A stretch of DNA of 64,000 bases from Ignelater luminosus (lineage: Eukaryota; Arthropoda; Insecta; Coleoptera; Elateridae): positions 46,050 through 110,049 of the forward strand of contig VTPC01089963.1 in assembly GCA_011009095.1 (NCBI GenBank), read 5' to 3'. Both the position numbers and the translations under genes were made by a program. Of this stretch, positions 48,572 through 61,825 are shown piece by piece. Positions within the stretch are counted from its first letter, which is position 1. Every line of letters begins with the position of its first letter. The notes under the pieces were generated by a model. The model saw only the letters and a program-made list of their open reading frames with translations. It was not told the origin of the DNA and made no database searches.

Positions 48572-49671
48572 TTTATTCTTTGACCTAACCTAACAGAGAA
48601 AATATAATTAAGACTATTTGATGTCAAATAACGCATATACATAAACATGCCACTTTACAATAATAAAAAAAAATATGGAGTAACATTAATTCACAATAGT
48701 TTATTACAGTTAAATAGTGGTTTGAAGCGACCTACACCAACCGTCAACACGTCTTCAAAACTATTCACTTATGTGTCAGATACGATGACTTCTTGCAGGT
48801 ATTTATGTAATCACCTAGTTAAAAAATAAATATGAAGTAGATATACTTACTTATTAAATAATAATGTCGTACAAATTAAGCAAATTATAACAATGCACAC
48901 TAAATGCCGCCGACCGTACAAGCGAGATGCTACTAAAATGGCGGATACAGTTTGCTTGCTTTGATTAGTAAAAATAACAAACGTGAAGCGTCCAAGCACG
49001 AAGGAATTTGGCGGGAAAGTATAAAAAATAACCGCCAAATTGCTCGGATAGTTCATTTGGCGCATGCTTATATTATTAAAAGATGTGTAAGTGCATTTTT
49101 AAAAGCGCAACTGCAATAAGATAGTAAATAGGAAAAAAAAAGTGTTTATGTATGCAAAAAGTTGGATATTTCTTTTTATGTTTACTTTTAAATGGAATGG
49201 TTTGGAAGTTACCTTATTATAATTATGAGAAATACAAGAATAAACTGATTTTTTCGAGTAAATTGGCGACTAATTCAAGATTGTGGGATACCAATAAAAA
49301 GACTTTTAATAAAGATATCGAAAAAACTTATTATTTTTCTCCTTTCTCGAATCGTATCTATTTTATCTATCTATCTATCTATAAGAATAAAGTATAGAGA
49401 AAAAGGGACAGACATTAGAAAAACCTTTAAAAATAGTTTTTGAAGTTTTAATATCTAAACTTATCAAAGAGTACTACATAATATATTTATTAAAACAAAA
49501 TAAAGCAAGAAAATAAGAATTAAGTTTTATTTTTCTACAAAGTAGAACTTATATATTATGTACAATCAATAAAAATCTTAACAGTAAAAATTAATAATCA
49601 CATTTCTACACTGGGTATTTTTAATATAAAAATTTGTTTATAATAAATAGTTATCAGCAATACTACTAATG
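48572..49671. other. HP1 promoter side and AT-rich spacer
   Basis: Contains the upstream region of the first HP1 gene and a (TATC)5 microsatellite at 49364-49383. No gene supported. Confidence 0.5.
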
Positions 49672-50662
49672 ACACAGCCCCACAAAAAAACAAAAAGGTT
49701 TTGACCTGGGATCGTGACTATGGTAGTCCGATGTATTTTTCGACGCTGAAACCGAATCCGATCTCAGAATAACAAATATACCCTCAAAATCTTGTGCTAG
49801 AGCAAAAAAACACCCCCAAAATAGGGTAAAATCACTCCTTAAAATCATTATATATAAAACATCAAACAAGTACCACGAGTGGGTTAAACCAACAACCGAG
49901 TACCATGAGGGTGTTTTTAAAAAGGGTAAAACCACCCCTTACATCAAAATACGATAAATATTTAAATGTAAAAGATTGATGAAGAACATAAATGTATAGC
50001 ATTTGAAAATCGACCTCCAGTATATGACAATTTGTTACTTTGTCTCTATTTATTTGCATGTATTTTATTTTGTGTGTGTTGATTTATTGCAACCCTAATG
50101 TAAATGGTGGTTATATTCCATTTTGGGGTGGTTTTATCTCCTAAAGGAAAAGTGTTAAACATACACTAAAGGTTTATGTCCAAACACTAAACATTTGCTG
50201 TTTTAAGCCATTTTCTGCGTATATGTATTGTATTTTAATCTAAGGGGTGATCAAGACCCATTTTGGACTGGTCTAATCTTCTCAGGGAGAGGAGAGAGGG
50301 ATGTCTGGCCTTATACTGGAAGTCGATTTTCAAATGCTATACATTTACGTTCTTCATCAATCTTTTACATTTAAATATTTATTATATTTTGATGTAAGGG
50401 GTGGTTTTACCCTTTTTCAACACCCTCATGGTACTTGGTTGTTGGTTTAACTCGCTCGTGGTACTTGTTTGATGTTTTATATATAATGATTTTAAGGAGT
50501 GATTTTACCCTATTTTGGGGGTGTCTTTTTGTTCTAGCACAAGATTTTGCGGATATATTTGTTATTCTGAGATCGGATTCGGTTTCAGCGTCAAAAAATA
50601 CATCGGGCTACCATAGTCACGATCCCAGGTCAAAACCTTTTTGTTTTTTTGTGGGGCTGTGT
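49672..50662. mobile_element. Foldback-type element with about 350-bp terminal inverted repeats
   Basis: Left arm 49672-50024 and right arm 50312-50662 are reverse complements with only scattered differences (more than 90 percent by eye), separated by a 287-bp unique centre. Termini read ACACAGCCCCAC. Both arms yield the same meaningless translation, including SWYLFDVLYIMILRSDFTLF, on opposite strands, which proves the symmetry. G/T-rich motifs of the GGGGTGGTTTTACCC kind recur inside arms and centre. No transposase. No clear target duplication. Transcribed, it would form a long hairpin. Confidence 0.88.
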
Positions 50663-51345
50663 GATTTACAAGTTGCAATAAGAGTTCAGAAATAAAACTG
50701 TACAGCAGGTGACTATACAAATTTGGGCAACTGATGTGATGTACTTTTATCAAAAACATCAACTTATTTTTCTAAAGAATCCCTGCCCTGAATATTTTAT
50801 AGTAGCATACAAAAATTTCACTGAGAATTACAGCACTGAACCTTCCCTACAATTAGCATATAAAATGTAATATAGGGTTTTATCTGTAACATTTGAAATT
50901 AATACCAAGAATATTTTTGTGTTCTTTGTATCATTTCAGTTCCAAGACTAACATTTTTCTATTTTAGGTGATCTTAAAAAGGTAATACAGACAAAAAGAT
51001 AAATCTGAATATGGAAGCTCGCTAATACAACACTATCAATAAGTAAAGAATAACTAGAATAATTAGAAAACAACAAGTTCAGGACAAGAAATCCCATGAA
51101 AACGTGTAAAGTTTATGAATGAAGGAATATATCATTCTAGAAATTATTATCTAAAAATTCTAAAAAGTTCCTTGACTTCTCCTACTGCATGCTTAGCAAC
51201 CAATAAGGTTTATATAGTTATAAAAGTGTTGTCAAAATAAAAATTTATGTTGTATAATTTTGAATGTTATCAGTTATGGTACAATTAATGTTGCTGCAAT
51301 AAATTATTGGAAATAATCCATTTTCTTAAAAACTCTTTTGTATTA
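50663..51345. other. AT-rich spacer
   Basis: Nothing recognisable between the foldback element and the next MITE. Confidence 0.45.
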
Positions 51346-51495
51346 GGTTTGTTCCAACATAACTCTCAAACTAGTTGCAAACTGTATCCCTGAGTGTCAC
51401 GAGTCTGTGCAGAGGAAATTTTGTCCAAAGAAATTTTCTCTGCGCAAACTCATGTCAGGCAGGGATAGTTTGAGATTTATGTTGGAACAAGCCTA
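51344..51495. mobile_element. 148-bp MITE, TA target duplication
   Basis: Ends GGTTTGTTCCAACATAA (from 51346) and its reverse complement TTATGTTGGAACAAGCC (to 51493), extended inwards by CTCAAACTA/TAGTTTGAG, flanked by TA on both sides. TA duplication is the mark of Tc1/mariner-type transposition. No coding capacity. Confidence 0.72.
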
Positions 51496-51956
51496 TTGCA
51501 TTATTTTATAAAAATTGATTAATGCACTGAAAATGATATTACTATTTTTGATGAAAAGAAATCAACTTAACCTTTTTCTTGTGACATAATAATTGTCAAA
51601 GTTTAAGGTTATTTTTATTATTACATCAATTGAAACTTGTTGAGACTTCAGACTGTTAGTCATGGGACTTCTTTTAGTTTCCAGACAATAGTTTATGAAA
51701 CTCCTCTAAAGTATAGCTCCTAAATGCCAATGGTTGCTCATCACTTCTATATAGTTTGGACTCAGATGTTAAGATTTTCTTGGGATATTTTATATATTAA
51801 AGTTGAAGTAACTTTTGAAAAATTGGCATTCTTAAAAACAAAGCCAAATTAATAAATTGTAAATGTCAAATGAACATACTGACATGCAGTGACAAAATAT
51901 AATCTAGAATCTTGACTTGGCACAAATGGCAGACTTGATATGCATTGATACCATCC

Positions 51957-52104
51957 CTGCGTTTGGTAAGGACCTCTGACAGCTGTTTTTGCTTGAAATC
52001 GTCTCTTGTTCTTGTCACTCAAATCTGAATTTTTATTTCAGTGACAAGAACAAGAGACGATCCCGAATAATAATAGTTGTCAGATGTACCTTACCGAATG
52101 CAGC
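51957..52104. repeat. Near-palindrome of 148 bp (MITE or hairpin)
   Basis: Outer arms CTGCGTTTGGTAAGG and CCTTACCGAATGCAG pair imperfectly. Inner arms CGTCTCTTGTTCTTGTCAC (51999-52017) and GTGACAAGAACAAGAGACG (52041-52059) pair perfectly over 19 bp around a 23-base loop. Likely a small DNA transposon derivative. Confidence 0.65.
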
Positions 52105-52151
52105 GCATGTGATTAAAGAGTAACCAAATTTGTGTAACCTATAAAATGAAA

Positions 52152-52240
52152 AACATATGTTGGTGATTGCAAATTATATATAAAAAAGTCTCATGTCAAT
52201 ATGACAAATATACATACATGAAATCACCAACATAAGTTAT
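52152..52240. repeat. Small inverted repeat
   Basis: ATGTTGGTGATT near 52157 and AATCACCAACAT near 52221 form a 12-bp stem around an AT-rich loop. Confidence 0.45.
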
Positions 52241-55200
52241 GCAGATTCAGTTCCTTTTTAATGGCATGTTACTTGCTATTAAAATAAAAAAAAAGAAAAA
52301 TAATGTATACCCATTGCACAATATTCAATTCATCTAGCAAGAGATAGATTCTACTCTGAAGCATCTAAATTTAACACACAAGGAAACCATAAGAGCTGTC
52401 TAGAATATGTATAGGGTTCCTCTCGCCCCTACCCACACTGATTATTATTTTCCATAAGTGGGCAATTTTAAATCAAGTCAAAAAATTAGTTTTCAACTTA
52501 ACCTCAGCGTTCAACCTAGATAATAAATATTTACTACCAAAAGTAAAGTTCAATTTTTGAATATAGACCCGTTTAGGATTAAGTGCTGTAGTGTACAGTT
52601 CTAGTTAAGAAATGACCCTTGTCCGTAGTAGAAGTAAGGGACTCTGTACACTGCATCACGGTCGTCCAGAAAACTCAAATTATAAATCCGAAAGTGAATT
52701 ATTTGAAACATATTTTATTAGTAATGTAGCATTATTACAAGAGTTATCGTCTTTTCCGATCGTTTATCATTCCTTTTTTAATGTGTATGATGCAGAACCA
52801 TAAGTTAAAAAAGTAGATTTTAGAGAAATTAAATTATTTCTATGTTAAACGATTTGAACCGTGGTAAGTTAACACTTAGCAGGCAGGTAGCCGTTTTATA
52901 ATACTTTTACCTGCTTCGTTTATCTTTCTAAACATAAATGAATAGGAAAAGGATGCATACAGCAACACAACTAACGAGTATACGCTTATGGATGGCATAA
53001 TATAAAAAGCATGGGCTAAAGAGAAATAGAAGATTTAAAGTTCTGGTGGACTTGTGCAGTCAGGATAATCCGAAACGGGTCTAAATTCAAAAATTGAATT
53101 ATATAACCAACATAACATTGCACATACATAAATGATTTGAGGTACTAAGGTAAGAAGCAATCAAAAGTAAACCCAATCTGTGTAGCATAGTATAGACAAA
53201 AGTTATCTCCGTCACAAAACGTTTATTTACCTCATTATCAAAGAAATCTTTTATATATTACTATGCAGATTGGATTTAGTACGTTTGGTGATCATTAGTT
53301 ACTTGAAATTACAAGATTTGCCCAACACTTTTGTATGCCAAACCATAATAGATTTCAGGGTTTTTTTGGATTACGTGAATAATTTGTAATTTTTGAAATA
53401 ATTTAGTAGTAGGCTAATGGATAGTGGTGGTTACAGAGTTGTTTGTCAAATTAGGTTACGAGTTTATATTGTTTCTCCTACAGTTGCTGACATGTACATA
53501 TGTAAATAGTCAGATTTTTATCTTTGAATAAAATTAGTCAAGTAACAAGACTTCAAGTTCAAATGAACAATTATAAGTACATTTACTAAAATTGTAAACA
53601 ACTGAATTCATTCAAATGAAATTAGTAAGGCAACTTTCAATTCAAGTTAGCAAATGACTCAATCTACTAAAACTGTAAACGACTGAATAATACAGTATCT
53701 ACTATATTATTGGCGAAAGGGAAATTGACATAAGTTACAATAACATTAATTTTAAGATTTCAGTGGAATCGTTTAGTAACTTAGTTGAATTATTATTATA
53801 CATATCAGTGTCACGGATGATATTTTTTAAAATCCGTTTGCACATTTATGCATAATTAACCATTACTCTGATAATAATAAAAAAGAATAATAAAACAACC
53901 TACCTACTAATTGTTATTAACCAATACTTCATATTCAAATTTAATAATTTTATTAATTTTACTAATTGTTTTCATGTAAATTGTTGATTAAGATAATTAA
54001 CTGAAAACTTTTAATTTTATATTTTATACTTTATTTATTTATATCTTTGTACAGGTTTTATTTTTTTATTGCTTTATTTTAAATTTTAAACACAAAGTTC
54101 CGTCAATAGGTACAACGAAAGAAGAAAACACGTAAGTAAATTAAACAGTTTCTTGGAAATCTCCAATGATGAATAAACAGACTTATATCCTGTTAAGAAT
54201 CCAAAACTACATACGAAATAAAGTCTAAAACTGCGCTTACATAATTTAGGAATTCCTGTGAATCTTCAAATCAATAACTAATAAATTAACTATATGTATT
54301 ACATATAGTGCAATGAATAACAGACTGGAAAGAAGAACACTACATGAATGACTAAATTACTACGTTGTCAAGAAGCTAGAAATTTCATTCAATATCATTT
54401 CTTATGTATTTCTGCCTTTCTGACTGAAATTAGTAATTACTAAGATTATTCGAATGAATTCATTTGATAGTTGGTACTAGTAATTTAGTAATTATTCAAC
54501 AGTCCATTTCATTCGATAGTGCCCATCACTACTTTATGAGATTAGATAATCACATTATCTAAAATCTAACCTACCAAGAAGAAGTCATAGAGAATTTTCA
54601 TTCAGAAAAACTACTTCACGTTGATGTAAAAATTGATAAATGATTAAAAGATCTAGAGGTATTTACATTCCTAAAGTGAGCCACCAGAGAAGAAAATGCT
54701 GAGATTCTTCAACTCGTTTTTTCAGTGTAGAATAGAAAGTACCTGAAGATGGCAACAAATCATTCCTTTTTTTTGGTGTATTTATGTAAACATATTATTT
54801 TTTATTCTGTAATTGGGGATATCCTAATAGAATAAATACATTATTATTACTAATTTGTGGTCGTCTTTTGTTTCGTGACAGTACTTTCTCACATCAACTA
54901 GCTTTGGAAAATAGCAAGATCCATAAATAATAGTATGCTGTGAAAGGTCTAAATATTTCTTTGGCAAAATTTTAAATAGTTTTGACGTCAAATGTGTTGT
55001 ATGCAACGATGTCAAATTTCAATGACGAAATTATAGTCAATTTTGATGTCAAATTTAACACCATGTCAAACAGCCCTAAGAGTGGTTTCTTTCTTGTCAT
55101 CTATTACAAATTTATGTTACTAGAAAGAGAACATCTAGTTCTATAAAAAATTATGGAGAAAAAGCAACGTTGCCATTTAAAAAAAAAACAGCAACGACAG

Positions 55201-55584
55201 CATCACTTTTTGCAATTCGGCCAAAGAATTACAAAAATATTGGCTTAAAAGGTGTAGTGTTATATAAATTGCTATACATTTTTAGCAATTTTTAAAAAAA
55301 TTGTTATTATTGCTTTTATCACTATTTCAAACTTTACAACCTCATTGAAATAAAAAACATCAAGTAAAAGTCATGGAAGATCCCTACGTGATATAGAAAG
55401 ATGGAAAACAGTTCAAATTCAGTGCGTCATAATTGTTGTTCACTTATTAAACCTCATGCTGCAAGAAAAGTGTTATTCTTGCTGTAGATGACTTTGCATT
55501 GATGTAGATCAAATAAAATGGTAGGTACTATTCAGACAGCTTCTTTAAGAAGTAGATGTAACAAAAGTGATGGCTTAGCCTAAA

Positions 55585-55885
55585 GAAGGCTATATGCAAC
55601 GAGAAGTTACTGCAAGACTTCACACTACCCAGAGTATTATAATAATTTCTATTGAAATCGTGGCAGAAGATGTAAACGAAGGTGTAACAAGAAGATTAAC
55701 CATACAGAGACCATTATCTGACTATTAAAATAAAAATTAAAAGATTTATCACAGCCTATTTGTTAAAAAATGACCTCCAGCTGACCACTAGAGCTACAGT
55801 CAGTCATGATGTCACATTAAAAAGATTGCATGAAGTTGGAGTTAGTGCAAGACATACCGTCATCAGCTCAATTTTCATGTCGTAA
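55585..55885 (+). pseudogene. Tc1-like transposase N-terminal fragment
   Basis: GYMQREVTARLHTTQSII (from about 55588) is the first helix-turn-helix of Tc1-type transposases, and TTRATVSHDVTLKRLHEVGV followed by SARH matches the second one. The catalytic DDE part is not recognisable downstream. Stops interrupt the frame between the two blocks. A relic. Confidence 0.55.
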
Positions 55886-58800
55886 CACCACAGAGCTCAC
55901 TTTACTTTTACAGGTGATCAAGTAGACTATAAAAATAAACATAAAAAATGTAGTTTTCATCAGCACTTTAGGTGGTGGGAACAAAAAATGACTGCGAATG
56001 CAATGATCTTTCACAGTATACTATTTATACGAGATAAAGATGTAAAAATGATTAAATATAAAAAAAATCCCAAATTCTAATAAACTAATCTAAGTATCAG
56101 AATTTTATTTTTCTTTGGTTAGAAATTTATTTCACAAGCTTTATGATAAAACTAACCTCACAAATTGCTTTCTTCTAAAGTGCAATACACAATACAGTGT
56201 TTCACAGCCTATACTGCTCAAGGCTACTTGCAAGCAAGTGTAGAAAAAATGCTTATTGAAAAACCAATTAAACACAAGCACCAATTGCACCACCGTAAAA
56301 GGTTTGGGGAACTAATGCAAGGGCTTGAAACTCCCACAAAAAGGAATAACATTTTTTTGTTCATACCATTACTTAGAGCTGCTTGGAACAGCTACTAAAC
56401 ATTAACAGAAAGCGAGGATTACAATTAACAATGACGAGAATGCAATATGGCAATGGATATAATCGTAGTAAAATTTGACACAATATCTATACTATAAGCA
56501 TAACCTAAAATGGTTAACCTTTCTCCCAATTTCACTTCTGACAGTTGGTCACTAGGAACAGTGTCAGAGGATTATGCATGATGCAGAACCAAGTGCTTTT
56601 ATATTACACACACTTTTACGATTGCACATTGAGCATATTTGTATTTTGGAACATTCTACATGTAAATTTCATAAGCTAATCTACATCCACAATTGGACAC
56701 AGAGTTCGCCCATGTGACATGAAGTATGTAATATTGTTGGAAGAGTTAGGACATGTTGGTGATCCATTCTGATTGGTTGGAACCAGATATCACGAAATAT
56801 ACGTTTTTTTATTAATTTCAATTTTAAATCACTTGTCATTTTGAAAAGTTTGGATACATAATAGCAAGATTAGGCAGTGTTCAAAAAGCATAACATAGGC
56901 AGTAAATTATGTAGTAATACATTTTAATCAAGATCGGTGGATTAATAAAAAATGGAGACATTGAAATACGACATGATTTCTACATTATTTAACTTTTAGT
57001 ATGTTACTGAACAGAATGAAAATTGCAGTATTTTCCCAAGCAAGAAAAAATCAAAATTCAAGTAAATGAGAGAAATAAATAAGTTTTGAAAAATAATAAA
57101 ACTTTTTGTCAATCATAAATCAAGGCCCAAAAATTACAAGAACTGAGTATACAAGATGCCACAATATAAAGCAAAAACTCAATAGATTCATTACTTATAC
57201 AGTCACAGAATAGGCAGAATATAAGAAAACTAAAAACACCAGCATGCAAATAAGTGTCGCAATGAGACATAAACAAAACAAAACATTTATTTGTATCTAA
57301 TACTGGCATATATTATGTCACTAGTAAATAAGTGTGTAAGAAAATAACTTCCTGCTGGAAAAATATTAACTGCTTGGGCAAATAATAACATTCTATTTAA
57401 ACACTGCTTTCCTTAGCAAATAGTATCTAACAACACCATTATTGGACAAACAGCATTTAGCTTATCATTGAGGTTATGTGTATTTAATAGTTTCACAGCA
57501 ATATCCTGTGCCTAACAATCATTTAGCAGATACTATTTGCCTGTTTCGATTATATTTATCCAGTTATTTAGCAATTAAACGAAAAATGGAGCTATTTGCC
57601 CAGGCAGATAAAATGCCCATGCAACAGTGGCATGGCATGAGGTTCTCACTACTGTGATCGTTGGGGTTATCAGATGTCTAGATGTAGAAAATTTAAATAA
57701 AACATGGCCAATTAAAATAAAACACATATCTTTAAAACTATGCACTATGCACCTATTTCGTTACTCAATGTAGTGCAAAAGATAATCGTCAAATGTTCCG
57801 ACACAGAACAGTCTGAAATGTTGTGTCAGGTTCCTATCATTGGCTGACGTTAGGGAGAATTAGCAAAAACATGTAACATGGGATGTAACATTATTTTTTT
57901 CACGTTTTAGAAAGGTTTATTCATTATGCTGATTTTGTAATGCAGCGGCAATTAATTTCTTTAATTATCAATGCCTTTTTTTTGTAAAATTTGCGCATTC
58001 AAAACAATTACAATGTTCTTACATGTTACATGGTTCTGCAAATGCACTGTTGTTACCAGAACACTTGAAGGATTATTGCTAATTTTGAACCCATAAAATC
58101 AGATGCAGTTCAAGTTTTTTAAACAGCAATAAACTACCTCAAAAAGTGGCTTAATTTCCATGATAGAATCAAATTCAGAAAATACATTTTTAAAAATCAA
58201 ATATATGTCAAATTGACAAATGTCAGTTCAGATAACCTAAAAATTATTTGGATTACAAAGCCCATATCAAACGATGTTGTGTTGATATTGTCATAGCTGA
58301 GAGTCATGTCCCACAGGATACTACACTGCCTCACCTGTAGATTTACTAAACCCCCTCCCAACCTCCGCAATCTGGTAACCCTGATTATATGACAACTTTG
58401 TTGCTACTTCTAGTGTTTCTAAAGCGTTTTCGAAAATTCAACCTGGTAATATACCCAAGTGAAGCATCTGACGTCTGCAGGTTGGTCGGGTTAATCGGGT
58501 GATACCCACATTTTCCGAACAATTTGTATGTTTTCTAATTTTTTAAATTGATGAGCAACAACAATAATATTGCTAGAGAAAAGGAAACTAGCAGCAATAG
58601 CTACAATTTTATGTTTTGAATCCATGCTGAAACAATTACATGCAAAAATTCCTTGGATGTTTTTGAATCTTGAACTTTCTAACCTCACAAACGTCACAAT
58701 TTACTACTAACCCATCCAACCTTACTCGTTGACCAGGGTTACTTTAAACCTTAGTTTTAAACTGACTAGGTAAGCACCTCGGTTACAGTTCTGTAGTTTT

Positions 58801-59911
58801 CCAAATGCTGGGTAGCAAACCATGTTGAATAAATGAACGCTTAGGTTATAATTAGGTTGAAACCCAATTGTTCAGAGTGAATTTCTGAAAACGCTTCTAG
58901 ATAAAACTAAAATCAAGGGAAAAGCTAAATGGTCTTTTGGAGAATAAAAAAATACTTGATACTGACTAAAAGTAAAATGGAATTTTGAATGAACTTTCTT
59001 CAGGTTCAGTGTTTTATATTACAAATTGAAAAACTTAAAATACTTCATATCGTACATCATCTCAAGTGCTTTCAAATCATTGTTTGGTTTATATACAATG
59101 TAAATTTATAAGATTGCAAAAGTTATCACCTTCTCTTATTACTTACTCTTATGTAAATATTGATGTTATACTTTCTCAAATAAAACTTAAGAACTATTAC
59201 TAACAACAAGGCAAAGTTTCTGCCGTATACTTAAGAACTATACATATCTCCTACAATAAAATTAACTAACAAGTAATAGATATCTATACTATATTCTTAT
59301 CAAGAAGCTTTACAGCCGATGTAGATGTAGATGCAAGTTTACTTGCATTCTTTCTTGAAAATGAATTTAGTTTAGATACACATTCCAATTCAATTGAAAG
59401 TTATTTACAATAATTACATATAAAGCAAAAGCTTTCCTTTATAAGTTCAATACTATTATCAGCTATTAACAAGATTCAATTCACAGTCTTTCTGAATGAA
59501 GGTTGGCCTTAACTTGATCTTACATTAGGTTAGATTTTCAATTTTTTAATGTTTATAAACTTGTTGATTTTGCCATAGATTAAATAAAAATCAGATGTTT
59601 CACTTTGACAGATTTGTGGATTCTATTGCTCTCTCTTTCCAAGCAACTCCCAGAGCTTGCGATTTAGACATGTACTGCGCAAGCAGCACAGCATGGTATG
59701 CACTTTTCATAAAACATACGTAAAAGAGTAGGCATGGTAAACTCTCAGAGCTGCAAATGTAAATGCACAGAGACAAAAAATGGGAACATTGGTGGTATAG
59801 GGAGTGAAATATCTGCCCATTATTTAATCTGTGATTTTGCCAATATCATAGATTAGAAATTAAGTGTCACAACACTGATAGAAAAGCATCACTTAATGCA
59901 ACAAGTCTTGC
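55886..59911. other. AT-rich spacer between relics and the second HP1 gene
   Basis: Apart from the palindromic element at 57369-57609, nothing could be supported. Open frames such as 56165-56398 are without family resemblance. Confidence 0.4.
57369..57609. mobile_element. Nested palindromic repeat (MITE-like)
   Basis: Outer arms CTGCTTGGGCAAATA (57370) and TATTTGCCCAGGCAG (57593) pair, and inner arms TTAGCAAATAGTATCTA (57413) and TAGCAGATACTATTTGC (57524) pair again. Both arm pairs share a GCAAATA core, so the repeat may have arisen by duplication of one terminal motif. Confidence 0.5.
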
Positions 59912-60601
<690 letters not shown>

Positions 60602-61825
60602 TCTAAACTAAAAATTGCTTTACTTGTTTTGCCAGTTATTACTTCACTTTTTAGAAATTTTGCATATTTAATTACATGATCTTTTAAAACATTTTCAAGA
60701 TAAACCAAAAGTTTTATTATTTAACTACATCATGATTTTGAATCCAAACCACAAAAACTAGTAGTTAATAATTATTGTTGAAAGTGCAAGTACAGAATCT
60801 TCTTTATCACAAGTATTTATAAACATTGGAAAATTTGAAATAGTTTAAAAGAAGTTTTCTTCCAACGTATTGTCTAACGGTGATCCTATATTGTAATTGT
60901 AATACACCAGTATTATATCTATAAATATAGAGCATTTTACCTACTTCTTGTATGTTTCAAATACGTTCTCAAAAACCATTTTTTCTGTATTTTTTTGAGT
61001 TTTAAGGCAACAAAAAACAAAAAGGAAAACTAACCTCAAAATATGATACAAATGTATTGTTTTTATGGTGATGTCAAAACCTTTTCTGATAATATATTAT
61101 TCTGCTACAGTCTGTAAAGTAAAGCATTTTATAATTATTTTAAGATTTAAATAATTATTCTTGATATTTGATATTTCAAAACACTTATTTAAAACAGAAT
61201 TATTTTAGTACGCCACTGATATAATATCACAAATACATACAAATAACACTAATTAGCGGTGTTGCCAGAAATAAAAAGCAATTAATAGTATAATGTACGC
61301 AGAGATCTTGACTTTTTCCTTTTGTGGAATACTTCTCACATTCATTCATCACGTTTGCGCCTTTGCAACAAACATCGTAGAAAAGTACAAACCAAACTAA
61401 CGAGTGAAGTTGCAAAGTAGTTTAGTGCAATGGTGCAATAGATTCCATTCTGTAATTTTCATAATATATTGTACACCTAGCAACACTGCTTCTGCTCGTA
61501 TTAATCATTACCAATCTGTAGACTCAAAAGTCTCAAACTCTATATCAATCTTATATTCTTATAATCCTTATAATTTAGGAATTTTCCACTGACAACTTTA
61601 ATTAAATCACTACAAATTACATACCTATTTTACTTACTGAATAATCATATTGGTTTTAATTTCCCCCCTAGTGGTTTTAGAACCTTACATAGAGAATTTC
61701 GTGTAGATGTTGCCCACACTTACTTAACCCCATTTGATATATTGACATATTGTTGACAGATAGCAAGTGTGTTTAAAAACATTAACAATTTTGTTATAAG
61801 TTAGTGTGGTTAAAATCAAATAACA
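60602..61825. promoter_or_regulatory. Shared upstream region of HP1 paralog (-) and RED/IK (+)
   Basis: The two genes are head-to-head, 1224 bp apart. No core promoter motif was identified with confidence, and the stretch is AT-rich with no coding signal. Bidirectional regulation is possible but unproven. Confidence 0.35.

Larger units (their letters stand above)
51494..55530. other. Non-coding spacer with small palindromes
   Basis: Besides the hairpins at 51957-52104 and 52152-52240, the stretch 53540-54540 is AT-rich with repeated AATGAATTCATT, ACTAAATTACTA and AACTGAAT-like strings and a CGATAGTGCCCATCACTAC end (about 54515-54533), which looks like an old dispersed repeat without clear ends. 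A short open frame at 52612-52803 is not supported as a gene. Confidence 0.4.

Noticed and set aside
49666..50695. A pair of similar small proteins encoded on opposite strands
   Set aside because: They are the two arms of the inverted repeat read on opposite strands, not genes.
52612..52803. 63-codon open frame with mixed composition
   Set aside because: No recognisable domain, no upstream promoter or partner exon, and it lies among repeats; conservation data would be needed to support it.
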